From assembly GCA_905234635.1 (NCBI GenBank), contig CAJOJB010000043.1, forward strand, positions 1-35,953: a stretch of 35,953 nucleotides of DNA, written 5' to 3'. How positions within the stretch are numbered: position 1 is the stretch's first letter; every line of letters begins with the position of its first letter. The position numbers were made by a program, and so were the translations under genes. This document shows positions 23,626-32,636 of this stretch, one piece after another. The stretch is from an uncultured Eggerthellaceae bacterium (GTDB taxonomy: Bacteria > Actinomycetota > Coriobacteriia > Coriobacteriales > Eggerthellaceae). The notes beneath the pieces were generated by a model that had not been told where the DNA came from, did not search any database, and saw only the letters and a list, made by a program, of their open reading frames with translations.

Positions 23626-23816
23626 GGCTCCTTGTTGCCTTAAACAACTATTGGAGCGTTAGCCAATGGAAGTGCGCTGTTAAGAAGCGCGCTAGTTTAA
23701 TTACTGGGTCGAGTGTGGAGGGATGAGGTGAAACCGGACCCAGTTATTGCGCGCTTCTTTTGCGCACTTAGCTTGGCGTTAAGACGCGATTTTGTTGTTT
23801 AGGGCAACAAGGAGCC
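23626..23816. repeat. Palindromic element, right copy (inverted relative to the left copy)
   Basis: The core 23641-23801 is the reverse complement of 21427-21587 with four substitutions and no gaps. Its outer arms, GGCTCCTTGTTGCC (23626-23639) and GGCAACAAGGAGCC (23803-23816), are perfectly complementary to each other but unrelated to the arms of the left copy. It ends 2 bp before the LOG stop codon on the minus strand, mirroring the left copy's 1-2 bp distance from murB. Confidence 0.95.
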
Positions 23817-23818
23817 TC

Positions 23819-24346
23819 TTAGTTCAAGAGGTCAGCTAGTTCGGTGATGGATGTGACTTCAGTGAAGGGGCTCTCTTCTGGGTCCAGGAAGCCGTTAGTT
23901 ACCAGGTCGTGCAGCGCTGCCACAAAGTGGTCGTAGCAGCCGTTGATATTCACGATAAACACGGGCTCATGTATGAACCCAAGTTTCTTTTGCGAAAGCA
24001 CTTCGGTTATTTCTTCAAAGGACCCAATGCCGCCAGGCAGCATGATGAAGGCATCGGCTTCGCCATAGAGCAGGGCTTTGCGTTCTGCCATGGTTTCAAC
24101 AATGGTCGCGTTTTCAAGGCGCACGTTCAGCTGCTCCCGTTCGACCAGAAAGCGGGGGATAATGCCATGGACGGAACCGCCATGTTCAAGCACGGCGTCG
24201 GAAAGCGCTCCCATCATGCCTATGCCTCCACCGCCATACACGAGCGTGTGACCAGCCTGAGCCATCCAAATTCCCAAATCGATTGCAGATTGCTTAAAAG
24301 CGGGATCATTGCCTTCGTTAACACCGCAATACACCGTAATGTTCAT
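23819..24346 (-). CDS. LOG-family protein (cytokinin riboside 5'-monophosphate phosphoribohydrolase-like)
   Basis: A 175-residue Rossmann-fold protein. ATG 24346 (MNITVYCGVNEGND) has AAGGTGG about six bases upstream; longer in-frame extensions are not family-like. Motifs: TLVYGGGGIGMMGALSDAVLEHGG and the nucleotide-binding MLPGGIGSFEEITEV, the family's PGGxGTxxE with Ser instead of Thr. LOG proteins split a nucleoside monophosphate into base and ribose phosphate; bacterial members often act as purine nucleotide hydrolases. The gene was probably convergent with murB before the island arrived. Confidence 0.9.
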   Translation of the reverse strand: MNITVYCGVNEGNDPAFKQSAIDLGIWMAQAGHTLVYGGGGIGMMGALSDAVLEHGGSVHGIIPRFLVEREQLNVRLENATIVETMAERKALLYGEADAFIMLPGGIGSFEEITEVLSQKKLGFIHEPVFIVNINGCYDHFVAALHDLVTNGFLDPEESPFTEVTSITELADLLN

Positions 24347-24401
24347 ACGAGCCACCTTATGTGCAAGTTGTTGTTCTGAATGACTACAGTATAGCGCTTG
24401 A

Positions 24402-26283
24402 CTACACTGCAAGACCAAAGTCGAAGCTGCGAAGGGCGCGGAAGCGTTCATTGCTCTGCGCCAGTTCGGCGGGCGTGCCGTCCATTTCGATGGAGCCATC
24501 TTCTATAAAGATTACGCGGTCAAAGCGCTCGATGTCCTGAAGGTGGTGGGTAATCATAACCAGAGTTTTGTTAGCTGCAATTTTGAAGAGCGTATCGAGC
24601 AGCGCCGCTTCGGTGATAGGGTCGAGGCCAACCGTTGGTTCGTCGAGCAAGATGCAGCCCACGCGGGAAAGCAGCACGCGCGCCAAGGCAATGCGATGAC
24701 GTTCGCCGCCCGAGAAGCGCATGCCAGCTTCGTCGACCATGGTGTCCAGGTCCTTGGGAAGTCGCTTAACCATGTCGGTGAGTTCAACCGCATCGATTGC
24801 TGCCCAGATTTCTTCGTCGGTGGCGTCTTCGCGGCCAAGGCGCAGGTTGTCGCGCAGCGTACGATTAAACAGGTAGGCATTTTGCTGCACCACGCCAATA
24901 TATTCGTGCACGTGGCCCGCGAGTTGGCCCACTTCGGTACCGTCTATGCGAATACTGCCGGCGCTGCATTCCAGGTCGCCACGAATAAGGGACGCAAGGG
25001 TGGACTTGCCTGAACCAGAGCGTCCTAAAATGGCAACTTTCTCACCAGGGGCAATGGAAAGTGAAAGTTTATTGAGCACCTTGCGTTCGCCAAGATGTGC
25101 AAAGCTTACCTTTTCAATATCGATGCCTACTGGCTTGCCCTCCTGGGCAAGTGCGGTGACACCTTCGGCTACAGAAAGCGGTACCTGTACCTCTTCGGCA
25201 GGGGTAGTTTCAGCCTGGTTCATAAGGTCGTTGATGCTGAAGCGAACGGCGGATACGGCGCCCATAGCTTTGGTGTCCACCCCGAGGGCTTCGTCGCTGA
25301 CGCGCGGGTAGGTATTAAGGCGCACGACCGAATCGCGATAGCTATTAGGGCATGAAGGCTTCGATAAGAGGGAAGAAGCCAAGTACAAAGGCGGCAATCC
25401 AGTCGGCACGGGGGAGACCGCTTCCACCAAAGTGATGGCCCGCCCATACAAATACGATGACAGCACCAAGGGTGAGCAGCGCCATGGACGCGAGATCGTT
25501 TTTGCGATAGTACGAATTAAGTGCCGCTGCTTGCTTATGCCGTACTTCGCTTTCCTGCTTGGCTTGTTCGATGTAGTCCTTACCACGTCCAGCAAAGACC
25601 CAGTCGGTTGAACCTAAAAGGTTGTCGGTCAGGTTGGCATAGAGTTCGTTCTTGCGTGCTTTTTCGCATTCGATGCGCGCCGCATTAAACTGCACCGAAA
25701 GCATGGGAAGAATAACAGCAACAATAAGCAGGACCACGAGAATAGCCAGGCCAAAGAGCAGGTCGAATATGCCAAAGAACAGGGCGACAACCAGCAGCAG
25801 AACCCAGCCAATAACGATGGGGAAGATGGTGCGCAAATACAGGTTTTGAAGGTGCCCGATGTCTTCGGCTATCAGGCCCAGGAAGTCGCCAAGGCGGTGC
25901 GTGCTCTTGAGCTTCATGGCCTGGGATTCAAGGGCGCCATATAAACGCAGGCGCAGGTCGCTAGTCATGCGGAAGACCCAGTCGTGAGAAACGAGGCGTT
26001 CGATATAGCGCAGGATGGGCTTGCCCAGACCAAAGACTTGCACGAAAGCCACGGGTGTGAGCACCACAAAGATGCCGCCATCGAGGCGTTCAGCACAGCG
26101 GCTAATCAGATAGCCCGACGTGAACATGAGCAGGGCGGCAAAGGCAAACATGGCCACACCAAGGACCAATGCCTGAAGCAGTTCCTTGCGATACATGTTG
26201 AAGTAGGGTCGTACCCATACATCGTTTTCAGGGAGCAGGCCAAAGAGTGTCTTCGGGGAAAAGCTGCCTTTTGGTTCACTCAT
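24402..26283 (-). pseudogene. cydC: Thiol ABC exporter subunit CydC, split by one frameshift
   Basis: From ATG 26283 (4-bp overlap with the cydD stop) the membrane half reads to LIEAFMP and stops at 25345. The next frame resumes as NSYRDSVVRLNTYPRVSDE and gives a complete nucleotide-binding half to 24402: Walker A GRSGSGKST, signature FSGGERHR, Walker B CILLDEPTVGLDP and H-loop MITHH. Removing one G from the GGG at 25348-25350 joins them into a protein of about 626 residues. The N-terminal TSGYLIS and LGKPILRYIERLVSHD are typical CydC. CydDC exports cysteine and glutathione and is needed for cytochrome bd assembly. No cydAB is in this window. Confidence 0.85.
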
Positions 26284-28004
26284 GACACATCACCCCCGTT
26301 CATGGCACGGGCAAGATCTACTAGCTTGCCCTGGGCGGCCAACAAGTCTTCGAGGCTTCCTTGTTCAACAATATGCCCGCCTTCCAGAACCAAAATGTGG
26401 TCCATAGCAGAAAGCCAGTGGAGGCGATGGGTGGCAAAAAAGACCAGCTTGCCTTCCATGAGGGGAAGCATGCGTTCTTTAAGTTCGAATTCAGTTTCAA
26501 TGTCGAGATGGGCCGTGGGTTCGTCAAAGAGAAGTATCTTGCGGGCAGGATCGAGCAAGGCGCGTGCAAAAGCAATGCGTTGCGCCTGGCCGCCAGAAAG
26601 CCCGCGGCCACCTTCGCCGATGATGGTATCTAATCCTTCGGGGAGTTCGGCAACCAGCTCATCCAAGCCGCAAACATCAACTGCTTGGGCAACAGTGGCT
26701 TCGTCTGCGTCGGGCGAATAGAAGCGGATGTTGTCGCGCAAGCTGGCATGGAAGATGTAAGGGTCCTGCGGGATGTAGAGCAACTGCCGCTGCCAGCTTT
26801 CCTGTTGCAGGCTTTGTGTTTGAACACCGTTAACTTCAATGCTGCCGCCGCTTGCCTGCGCGAAGCCGCCGAGCAGGTTAACCAGAGTTGATTTACCCGA
26901 GCCACTCGTGCCAACAATGCCAACTTTGGTAAAGCCTTGAGCGCTGAAGTTAATCTGCTCAAGTGCGCCGTCGTCTGTGCGGGCGTAGCTATAGTCCATA
27001 TCTTTAAAAGTGATGCGAGCCTTTTCGTCCCACGGCGCAATTTCAATTTCTTCATGCACTTCTTGTTTGGATGCAATCATGCGTGTGATATTAACGAGGG
27101 CATTTTTGCCGTCCAGGGACTCATGGAAGTCGCCCGCGAATTCACGAATGGGTTTGAAGAATTCAGGCGAAAGGACCAGCACCATAAGCGCAGGAAAGAG
27201 CACGATTGAGCCGCTAATCAGGCGAAAGCCCAGCATAATTGACACTGCTGCCACGCCTAAGGTGGCAAGAAGGTCGAGTACGGCACCTGAAAGCGTGGCC
27301 GTTTTCAGCGTATTAATAGTGGCAGTGCGGAAGTCTTCGCTCACCTTAAAAATGCGTTTTCCGTAGCTCTTGGACTGCCCAAAGACTGCAAGCGTTTCAA
27401 TGCCGCGCAGGGTATCGATAAAGTGATTTGAAAGGGAATTGTAGGTTTCATATTGTGCAGCAGCGCGTGCGCTTGCCTGGCGCCCGAGCATAATCATATA
27501 AAAGATGATGACGGGGTAAAACACCAGAAGGATAACGGCAGAAATCCAGTCAAGTCGCAGAGCCGCAATAAATACCGGCAGGGGAATAGCAACCACGCCA
27601 ATAATCTTGGGAAGGATAAGGGCAAGATAGGTTTCAACAAGGTCGACGCCTTCAAGGGCCGCCTGCGAAACAGCCGCAGTTCCATGAATGTTGACCAGAT
27701 TCGTTTTAGATCCGAATGCGCCTTCGAGCAATTCCTCACGCAGTTCGCTTGAGCGTTCGTGGGCAAAGCGGGCAAGGAAGTTGTCACGAATAAACAGGAG
27801 CAGCTGTCTGCCGAAGAAGCAAGCGGCAAAAATAGCTATGAGCATGAACTGGTCGGGTAGGGCGCCGCCCTCCCACAGGTTGGTAATGGCACGTGCCAGG
27901 CAGTAAGCTTGAGCAATGACACAGGCAGCTTCGGCAAGCGAAAAAAGGAGCAGAAGCCCCATGACCTTCCCCACTTTTGGTAGGGCGAATAAAGATCGAT
28001 CCAT
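26280..28004 (-). CDS. cydD: Thiol ABC exporter subunit CydD
   Basis: A 574-residue fused permease-ATPase half-transporter. Residues about 1-300 are the six-helix exporter domain; the ATPase domain has Walker A GTSGSGKST, signature LSGGQAQR, Walker B ILLFDEPTAHLD and an H-loop FFATHRL. It is the partner of CydC, whose start codon overlaps this stop. The order cydD-cydC with a 4-bp overlap is the usual one. ATG 28004 is used; TTG 28007 is one codon earlier. Expected role: heterodimeric cysteine/glutathione export supporting periplasmic thiol balance. Confidence 0.88.
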   Translation of the reverse strand: MDRSLFALPKVGKVMGLLLLFSLAEAACVIAQAYCLARAITNLWEGGALPDQFMLIAIFAACFFGRQLLLFIRDNFLARFAHERSSELREELLEGAFGSKTNLVNIHGTAAVSQAALEGVDLVETYLALILPKIIGVVAIPLPVFIAALRLDWISAVILLVFYPVIIFYMIMLGRQASARAAAQYETYNSLSNHFIDTLRGIETLAVFGQSKSYGKRIFKVSEDFRTATINTLKTATLSGAVLDLLATLGVAAVSIMLGFRLISGSIVLFPALMVLVLSPEFFKPIREFAGDFHESLDGKNALVNITRMIASKQEVHEEIEIAPWDEKARITFKDMDYSYARTDDGALEQINFSAQGFTKVGIVGTSGSGKSTLVNLLGGFAQASGGSIEVNGVQTQSLQQESWQRQLLYIPQDPYIFHASLRDNIRFYSPDADEATVAQAVDVCGLDELVAELPEGLDTIIGEGGRGLSGGQAQRIAFARALLDPARKILLFDEPTAHLDIETEFELKERMLPLMEGKLVFFATHRLHWLSAMDHILVLEGGHIVEQGSLEDLLAAQGKLVDLARAMNGGDVS

Positions 28005-28120
28005 CAATGCAAAAGCTCGTTTCGTTTGCTAATTACTGTCCAGTGAATTGTAAAAGAGCTCATATATGGCTTGTAAATCGCGCCCTTCATCTCACATTAC
28101 CTACTTGAAAGCACGGTAAC

Positions 28121-28148
28121 GCTACAGCGGGGGGTGTAGCACCCCCGC
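28121..28148. terminator. GC-rich hairpin pair downstream of upp
   Basis: GCGGGGGGTG (28127-28136) pairs with CACCCCCGC (28140-28148), with one bulged G. Alternatively GCTACA (28121-28126) pairs with TGTAGC (28135-28140); the two stems exclude each other. It lies between upp and cydD, both on the minus strand. No T-tract follows, so termination is uncertain. Confidence 0.45.
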
Positions 28149-28186
28149 GATGATTCGACATATTGTAAGAACCCAAGCTCTAGGTA

Positions 28187-28816
28187 CTACTTGGTGCCAA
28201 AAATGCGGTCACCCGCGTCGCCCAAGCCGGGCACGATATAGGCAGCTTCGTTAAGCTTTTCGTCGATAGCTGCGACATAGATATCGATGTCGGGATGTGC
28301 TTCCTGAACAGCCGCAACACCTTCAGGAGCAGCCACCAAATTCATAAGGCGAATCTTTGTGCAGCCACGTTTCTTCAGACTCGAAATGGCGTCGGCGGCG
28401 CTTCCGCCCGTAGCCAGCATGGGGTCGACCACGATAATCTCGGAGTTTTCAACGCCTTCGGGCATTTTGTAGTAATACTCAACGGGCTTGTGGGTTTCTT
28501 CGTCGCGGTACAAGCCAACATGGCCAACGTGGGCAAAGGGCATCAGTTCCAGCAGCCCGTCAACCATGCCAATACCAGCGCGCAAAATAGGTACGATGGT
28601 GAAGAAGTTTTCTTCCAACATAGGGAAGGTGCCTTCGCAAATGGGAGTTTCGATTTTTACCTGCTTGGTCGAAAAGTTTCGAGTCACTTCATAACCCATA
28701 AGCAGGGAAATTTCTTTCAGGAGCAGACGAAATTCCTGGGCCCTGGTGTCCTTCCTGCGCATGCGTGCAAGCTTGTCTGAAATGAGTGGATGATCTAAAA
28801 CGTGTACTTCAGCCAT
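28187..28816 (-). CDS. upp: Uracil phosphoribosyltransferase
   Basis: A 209-residue enzyme that makes UMP from uracil and PRPP. Family motifs: [37 protein letters not shown], the PRPP-binding region [16 protein letters not shown] and the C-terminal [17 protein letters not shown]. Length equals the usual 208-210. AAAGGCG precedes the ATG on the minus strand, and TATAAT (bases 28854-28859, minus strand) is a good -10 candidate. It is divergent from uraA, the uracil permease, forming a uracil salvage pair. Confidence 0.97.
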   Translation of the reverse strand: MAEVHVLDHPLISDKLARMRRKDTRAQEFRLLLKEISLLMGYEVTRNFSTKQVKIETPICEGTFPMLEENFFTIVPILRAGIGMVDGLLELMPFAHVGHVGLYRDEETHKPVEYYYKMPEGVENSEIIVVDPMLATGGSAADAISSLKKRGCTKIRLMNLVAAPEGVAAVQEAHPDIDIYVAAIDEKLNEAAYIVPGLGDAGDRIFGTK

Positions 28817-28968
28817 AATGTTCGCCTTTCGTCTTGGAATTGCTCATGACTCCATTATAATCATCCAAAGAAAATCTTACGCCGCACGAAGACGAAAACA
28901 TTCTCTATTCGCAGTATCCCTGAACTTCGGAAGGTTTAAGGCATTTGTTCATCCGAAGGGGGATATAC

Positions 28969-30330
28969 ATGGCTTCAATTAATGATGTGCCAACCATGGG
29001 TGGCCAGGACGCTCCAGGTGCTGTTTATGATGCGCGCGAACTGGGCATTCCTAAGATGACCATCTTTGGTTTCCAGCATATGTTCGCGATGTTTGGTGCG
29101 ACTATTCTGGTACCAATTCTAACCGGCCTTTCAGTTTCTGCCACCTTGCTGTTTGCGGGCCTAGGTACTCTGCTTTTCCACTTCCTTACCAAGCGCAAAG
29201 TTCCTGCCTTCCTGGGTTCGTCCTTTGCGTTTTTGGCGGGCTATTTTGCCATCGCACCTAATGGGGAACCCGAATTGCTTCCCTACGCCTGCCTCGGCGT
29301 GGCATTTGCGGGTTTGCTGTATCTGCTGCTTTCGCTCCTCTTTAAAATTTTCGGTGCGAACCGCGTTATGCGTTTTTTCCCTCCCGTGGTTACTGGCCCC
29401 ATCGTTATTGCCATTGGTCTTATCCTGGCACCTTCGGCTATTAATAATTGCTCGACGAATTGGCTCGTGGCCATTATTGCTGTTGCCACCATTATCGTGT
29501 GCAACATCTGGGGCAAGGGCATGATCAAGATTATCCCTATCCTTATGGGCGTCATCGTTTCCTACTTTGCCGCCTTGTTGCTGGGTGAAGTTGACCTTTC
29601 TGGCGTGGCTACAGCTGCCTGGGTTGGCATGCCAATCGACTGGAATCGCACGGTATTTGGTCTTGCTGGTGGCATGGACTCTGGCTTGGCACTTACGGCC
29701 ATTATTACCATTATGCCTATCGCCTTGGCTTCGATGATTGAACACATCGGCGACATTTCCGCTATTAGTTCTACCACCAACCGTAACTTCATCGCCGAAC
29801 CTGGTTTGCACCGCACGCTTTTGGGCGACGGCCTGGCAACCATCGCGGCGTCTTTGTTTGGTGCTCCTGCCAACACGACCTATGGCGAAAACACGGGCGT
29901 GCTGGCGTTGACCAAGGTGTTCGACCCCCGCGTAGTTGAGTTGGCGGCTTGCTTTGCCATTCTGTTCAGCTTCTGCCCGAAGTTTGCGGCGCTTATTGGT
30001 TCCATGCCTGCCAGCGTAGTGGGCGGCGTATCCATTATTTTGTACGGCATGATTTCTGGCGTGGGCGTGCGCAACCTTATCGAAAACCAGGTTGACTTCG
30101 AAAAGAGCCGCAATGTAATTATCGCGGCTGTCATCCTGGGCTTGGCTATTGGTATTGCCTACAGCAGCTCAGGTGCTCTGGTTATTCCTGTGGGCGAAAC
30201 GGCGATTTCTCTGACTGGTTTGGCCGTGGGTGCGCTTATAGGCATTTTGCTTAACGCGTGGCTACCGGGGATGGACGAATACGTGGTTGAAAATACCGCG
30301 CCCAACTCATCCGAAGGATGGCCTTTATAG
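28969..30330 (+). CDS. uraA: Uracil/xanthine permease family transporter (UraA-like)
   Basis: A 453-residue NCS2 transporter with about 14 hydrophobic segments. Family motifs include GFQHMFAMFGATILVP at the start, the substrate-region segment SMIEHIGDISAISSTTNRNF and GAPANTTYGENTGVLALTKV (QNxG-like ENTGV). ATG 28969 follows AAGGGGG; an in-frame start at 28945 lacks a site. Divergent neighbour upp indicates that the substrate is uracil. Confidence 0.93.
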   Translation: MASINDVPTMGGQDAPGAVYDARELGIPKMTIFGFQHMFAMFGATILVPILTGLSVSATLLFAGLGTLLFHFLTKRKVPAFLGSSFAFLAGYFAIAPNGEPELLPYACLGVAFAGLLYLLLSLLFKIFGANRVMRFFPPVVTGPIVIAIGLILAPSAINNCSTNWLVAIIAVATIIVCNIWGKGMIKIIPILMGVIVSYFAALLLGEVDLSGVATAAWVGMPIDWNRTVFGLAGGMDSGLALTAIITIMPIALASMIEHIGDISAISSTTNRNFIAEPGLHRTLLGDGLATIAASLFGAPANTTYGENTGVLALTKVFDPRVVELAACFAILFSFCPKFAALIGSMPASVVGGVSIILYGMISGVGVRNLIENQVDFEKSRNVIIAAVILGLAIGIAYSSSGALVIPVGETAISLTGLAVGALIGILLNAWLPGMDEYVVENTAPNSSEGWPL

Positions 30331-30334
30331 TTCC

Positions 30335-30352
30335 GTCTGCCTGTCGGCAGAC
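30335..30352 (+). terminator. Hairpin after uraA
   Basis: GTCTGCC (30335-30341) and GGCAGAC (30346-30352) form a perfect 7-bp stem with a 4-nt loop, 5 bp after the uraA stop. No T-run follows. Confidence 0.5.
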
Positions 30353-30372
30353 AGAATGAATCGATGCTGCGT

Positions 30373-30468
30373 AACGATTATGCGCCCCATCTTGCCCCTT
30401 GTTTTGCTTCTCGTGTAGCGAAGTACACTTCGGCGCAAAGGCGGGGCAATCTAAGGCGTATAATCGTT
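30373..30468. repeat. 96-bp imperfect palindrome before the amino-acid ABC operon
   Basis: Outer arms 30373-30386 and 30455-30468 (14 bp, one G-T), inner arms TTGCCCC (30392-30398) and GGGGCAA (30443-30449), then GTGTA/TACAC at the tip. The right arm contains TATAAT (30459-30464), which could be the -10 box of the transporter operon whose TTG start is at 30511. Confidence 0.8.
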
Positions 30469-30510
30469 CCTCGCTGACTTTTAGAAAACCTATGGCATAA
30501 GGATTAATCG

Positions 30511-31179
30511 TTGGATTTTAATGCAATGGCGGAATACTTGCCCCTGTACGTGCAGGCCTTTTGGCTCACGCTGCGTATTGGCGTGGTAGGCATTCTGGGC
30601 TCGATTCTTATTGGGCTTATTGTTGCCATGGTAGTGCACTTTAAAGTGCCGGTGCTCAAGCAAATTGCAGGCGCCTATGTGGAACTGTTCCGCAATACGC
30701 CGCTTCTTATCCAACTCTTCTTTATGTACTTTGCCCTCCCACGTATTGGGGTGCCCATTACGGCTGAAGCCTGCGGCATGCTGGGGCTTGCTCTGCTCGG
30801 TGGTGCCTACATGGCCGAAAGCTTCCGCAGTGGTTTGGAAGCAGTCGAGACTATTCAGTTCGAAAGTGCGCTTGCCCTTGGCATGACGCGCGCCCAGCTT
30901 ATGCGCCATGTGGTTTTGCCGCAAGCGGTTACGCTTTCCATTCAGTCCTTTGTGGCAAACATTATCTTCCTGTTGAAAGAAACGAGCGTCTTTTCCGCTA
31001 TCAGCCTGATGGACTTGATGTTTGTGGCCAAAGACCTTATCGGTCTCTACTACAAAACGACCGAATGCCTGGTGCTGTTGGTTATTTTCTATCTCATCAT
31101 GATTCTGCCCGTATCCATTCTGGGCACCTATATCGAAAGGAGGTTGCGCCATGGATCTTTTGGGCCTGCTGGGGCTTGA
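30511..31179 (+). CDS. Polar amino-acid ABC transporter permease (first)
   Basis: A 222-residue membrane protein of the HisM/GlnP type: AFWLTLRIGVVGILGSILIGL at the N-terminus, FRNTPLLIQLFF, and the ATPase-contacting EAA loop AVETIQFESALALGMTRAQLMRHVVLPQA. TTG 30511 is preferred because AAGGA (30499-30503) is seven bases upstream; ATG 30526 is too far from it. It overlaps the second permease by 29 bp. The two permeases should form a heterodimer driven by the ATPase encoded next. Confidence 0.92.
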   Translation: MDFNAMAEYLPLYVQAFWLTLRIGVVGILGSILIGLIVAMVVHFKVPVLKQIAGAYVELFRNTPLLIQLFFMYFALPRIGVPITAEACGMLGLALLGGAYMAESFRSGLEAVETIQFESALALGMTRAQLMRHVVLPQAVTLSIQSFVANIIFLLKETSVFSAISLMDLMFVAKDLIGLYYKTTECLVLLVIFYLIMILPVSILGTYIERRLRHGSFGPAGA

Positions 31180-31837
31180 TGTTTTGTTCAAAGGAACCAA
31201 TGCGCTGCGCCTCCTGGGTGGCCTGTGGGTGGCGGTGCGCATTAGCCTGATTTCGGTTGCTTTCAGCATTGTGGGCGGCCTGCTGTTCGGCATTTTTATG
31301 ACCTGGAAAAATCCGGTAGCCAAGATTATTTCGCGCCTCTACCTAGAAATCGTGCGCATTATGCCGCAGCTGGTGCTGCTCTTCATCGTGTTCTTTGGTG
31401 GCACCCGCGCGCTGGGCTTAAACATCGATGCCGAACTTGCAGCCGTTATTGTTTTTAGCTTCTGGGGTATTGGTGAAATGGGTGACTTGGTACGTGGCGC
31501 GCTCGAAAGTATTCCCAAGCATCAGTACGAAGCGGCCGAAGCGCTGGGCCTCAACCGCGCGCAAATGTATAGGCACGTGGTCATTCCGCTGGCGGTGCGC
31601 AGGCTTATTCCTATGTCCATTAATTTGGTCACGCGCATGATTAAAACGACCAGCCTTATTATGATGATAGGTGTGGTCGAAGTCATGAAGGTCGGTCAGC
31701 AGATAATCGAAGCAAACCGTATGACCAGCCCCAACGCGGTGTTTGGAATTTACGGCATTATTTTCTTGTTATACTTTTTGGCGTGTTGGCCCATTTCTAA
31801 GCTGGGCGAGCATTTGGAAAGGCGGTGGGCAGCGTAA
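31151..31837 (+). CDS. Polar amino-acid ABC transporter permease (second)
   Basis: A 228-residue permease homologous to the preceding one: LWVAVRISLISVAFSIVGGLLFG, EIVRIMPQLVLLFIVFF and the EAA loop ALESIPKHQYEAAEALGLNRAQMYRHVVIPLA. ATG 31151 follows a strong AAAGGAGG (31136-31143) inside the end of the first permease gene. The stop codon directly abuts the ATPase start. Together with the ATPase and the binding protein at 34052 it forms one importer. Confidence 0.93.
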   Translation: MDLLGLLGLDVLFKGTNALRLLGGLWVAVRISLISVAFSIVGGLLFGIFMTWKNPVAKIISRLYLEIVRIMPQLVLLFIVFFGGTRALGLNIDAELAAVIVFSFWGIGEMGDLVRGALESIPKHQYEAAEALGLNRAQMYRHVVIPLAVRRLIPMSINLVTRMIKTTSLIMMIGVVEVMKVGQQIIEANRMTSPNAVFGIYGIIFLLYFLACWPISKLGEHLERRWAA

Positions 31838-32581
31838 ATGGCCGAAGGCGAACTGCACATTGAACACTTGCATAAGGCGTACGGCGACCATGTCGTGCTT
31901 GACGACATCAACCTGGTGGTTCAGCCGGGCGAAGTGGTCGTGGTAATTGGGCCTTCGGGCTGTGGTAAGTCCACGATGCTGCGCTGCATTAACGGCCTTG
32001 AGCAAATTCAGGGCGGGCGCATTCTGCTCGACGGGGAAGTGGTGGACGGAACTTCTAAGGACATTGCGTCCCTGCGTGCCAAGTTGGGCATGGTGTTCCA
32101 AAGCTACGAATTGTTCCCCCATAAAACCGTGCTTGAAAACGTTACCCTGGCGCCTATCGTGGTGCAAAAGCGCCCCAAGGAAGAAGTCGAAGCTGAAGCC
32201 ATGGCTTTGCTTGAACGTGTTGGCCTGGCCGAACGTGCCAAGGACTTCCCGCGTCAGCTTTCGGGTGGTCAGAAGCAGCGCGTGGCTATTGCGCGTGCGC
32301 TTGCCATGAAGCCCGAAATCCTTCTGCTCGACGAAATTACGGCTGCCCTCGACCCCGAAATGGTCCACGAAGTGCTCGACGTTATCCTGGGTCTTGTACG
32401 TGAAGGCAAGACTATGATTATCGTTACGCACGAAATGAGCTTTGCGCGCGCCGTGGCCGACCGCATTATCTTTATCGATGAAGGTGCCATTGTGGAAGAG
32501 GCTGCGCCCGCGGACTTCTTCGATCATCCCGCCACCGAGCGCGCCCAGAAATTCCTGCGCACCTTCGAATACGAAAAGTAA
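31838..32581 (+). CDS. Polar amino-acid ABC transporter ATP-binding protein (GlnQ-like)
   Basis: A 247-residue ATPase with Walker A GPSGCGKST, Q-loop VFQSYELFPHKTVLENV, signature LSGGQKQRVAIARALAM, Walker B ILLLDEITAALDPE and H-loop VTHEMSFA. The GlnQ/HisP group fits polar amino acids. The signature D-loop has ITAALDPE where SALDPE is usual, a minor variation. It is the last gene of the permease operon; the matching binding protein is about 1.5 kb downstream beyond an inserted Abi gene. Confidence 0.96.
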   Translation: MAEGELHIEHLHKAYGDHVVLDDINLVVQPGEVVVVIGPSGCGKSTMLRCINGLEQIQGGRILLDGEVVDGTSKDIASLRAKLGMVFQSYELFPHKTVLENVTLAPIVVQKRPKEEVEAEAMALLERVGLAERAKDFPRQLSGGQKQRVAIARALAMKPEILLLDEITAALDPEMVHEVLDVILGLVREGKTMIIVTHEMSFARAVADRIIFIDEGAIVEEAAPADFFDHPATERAQKFLRTFEYEK

Positions 32582-32636
32582 TTTATTTTGCTAGTTAAAT
32601 CTCGCTGACACTCCGACAACCTAGTACAGCGTAAAG

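Noticed and set aside
24402-25595. An independent ABC ATPase gene of 397 residues
   Set aside because: Its first 80 or so residues are the CydC membrane domain read out of frame; the nucleotide-binding domain continues the CydC gene after a one-base shift.
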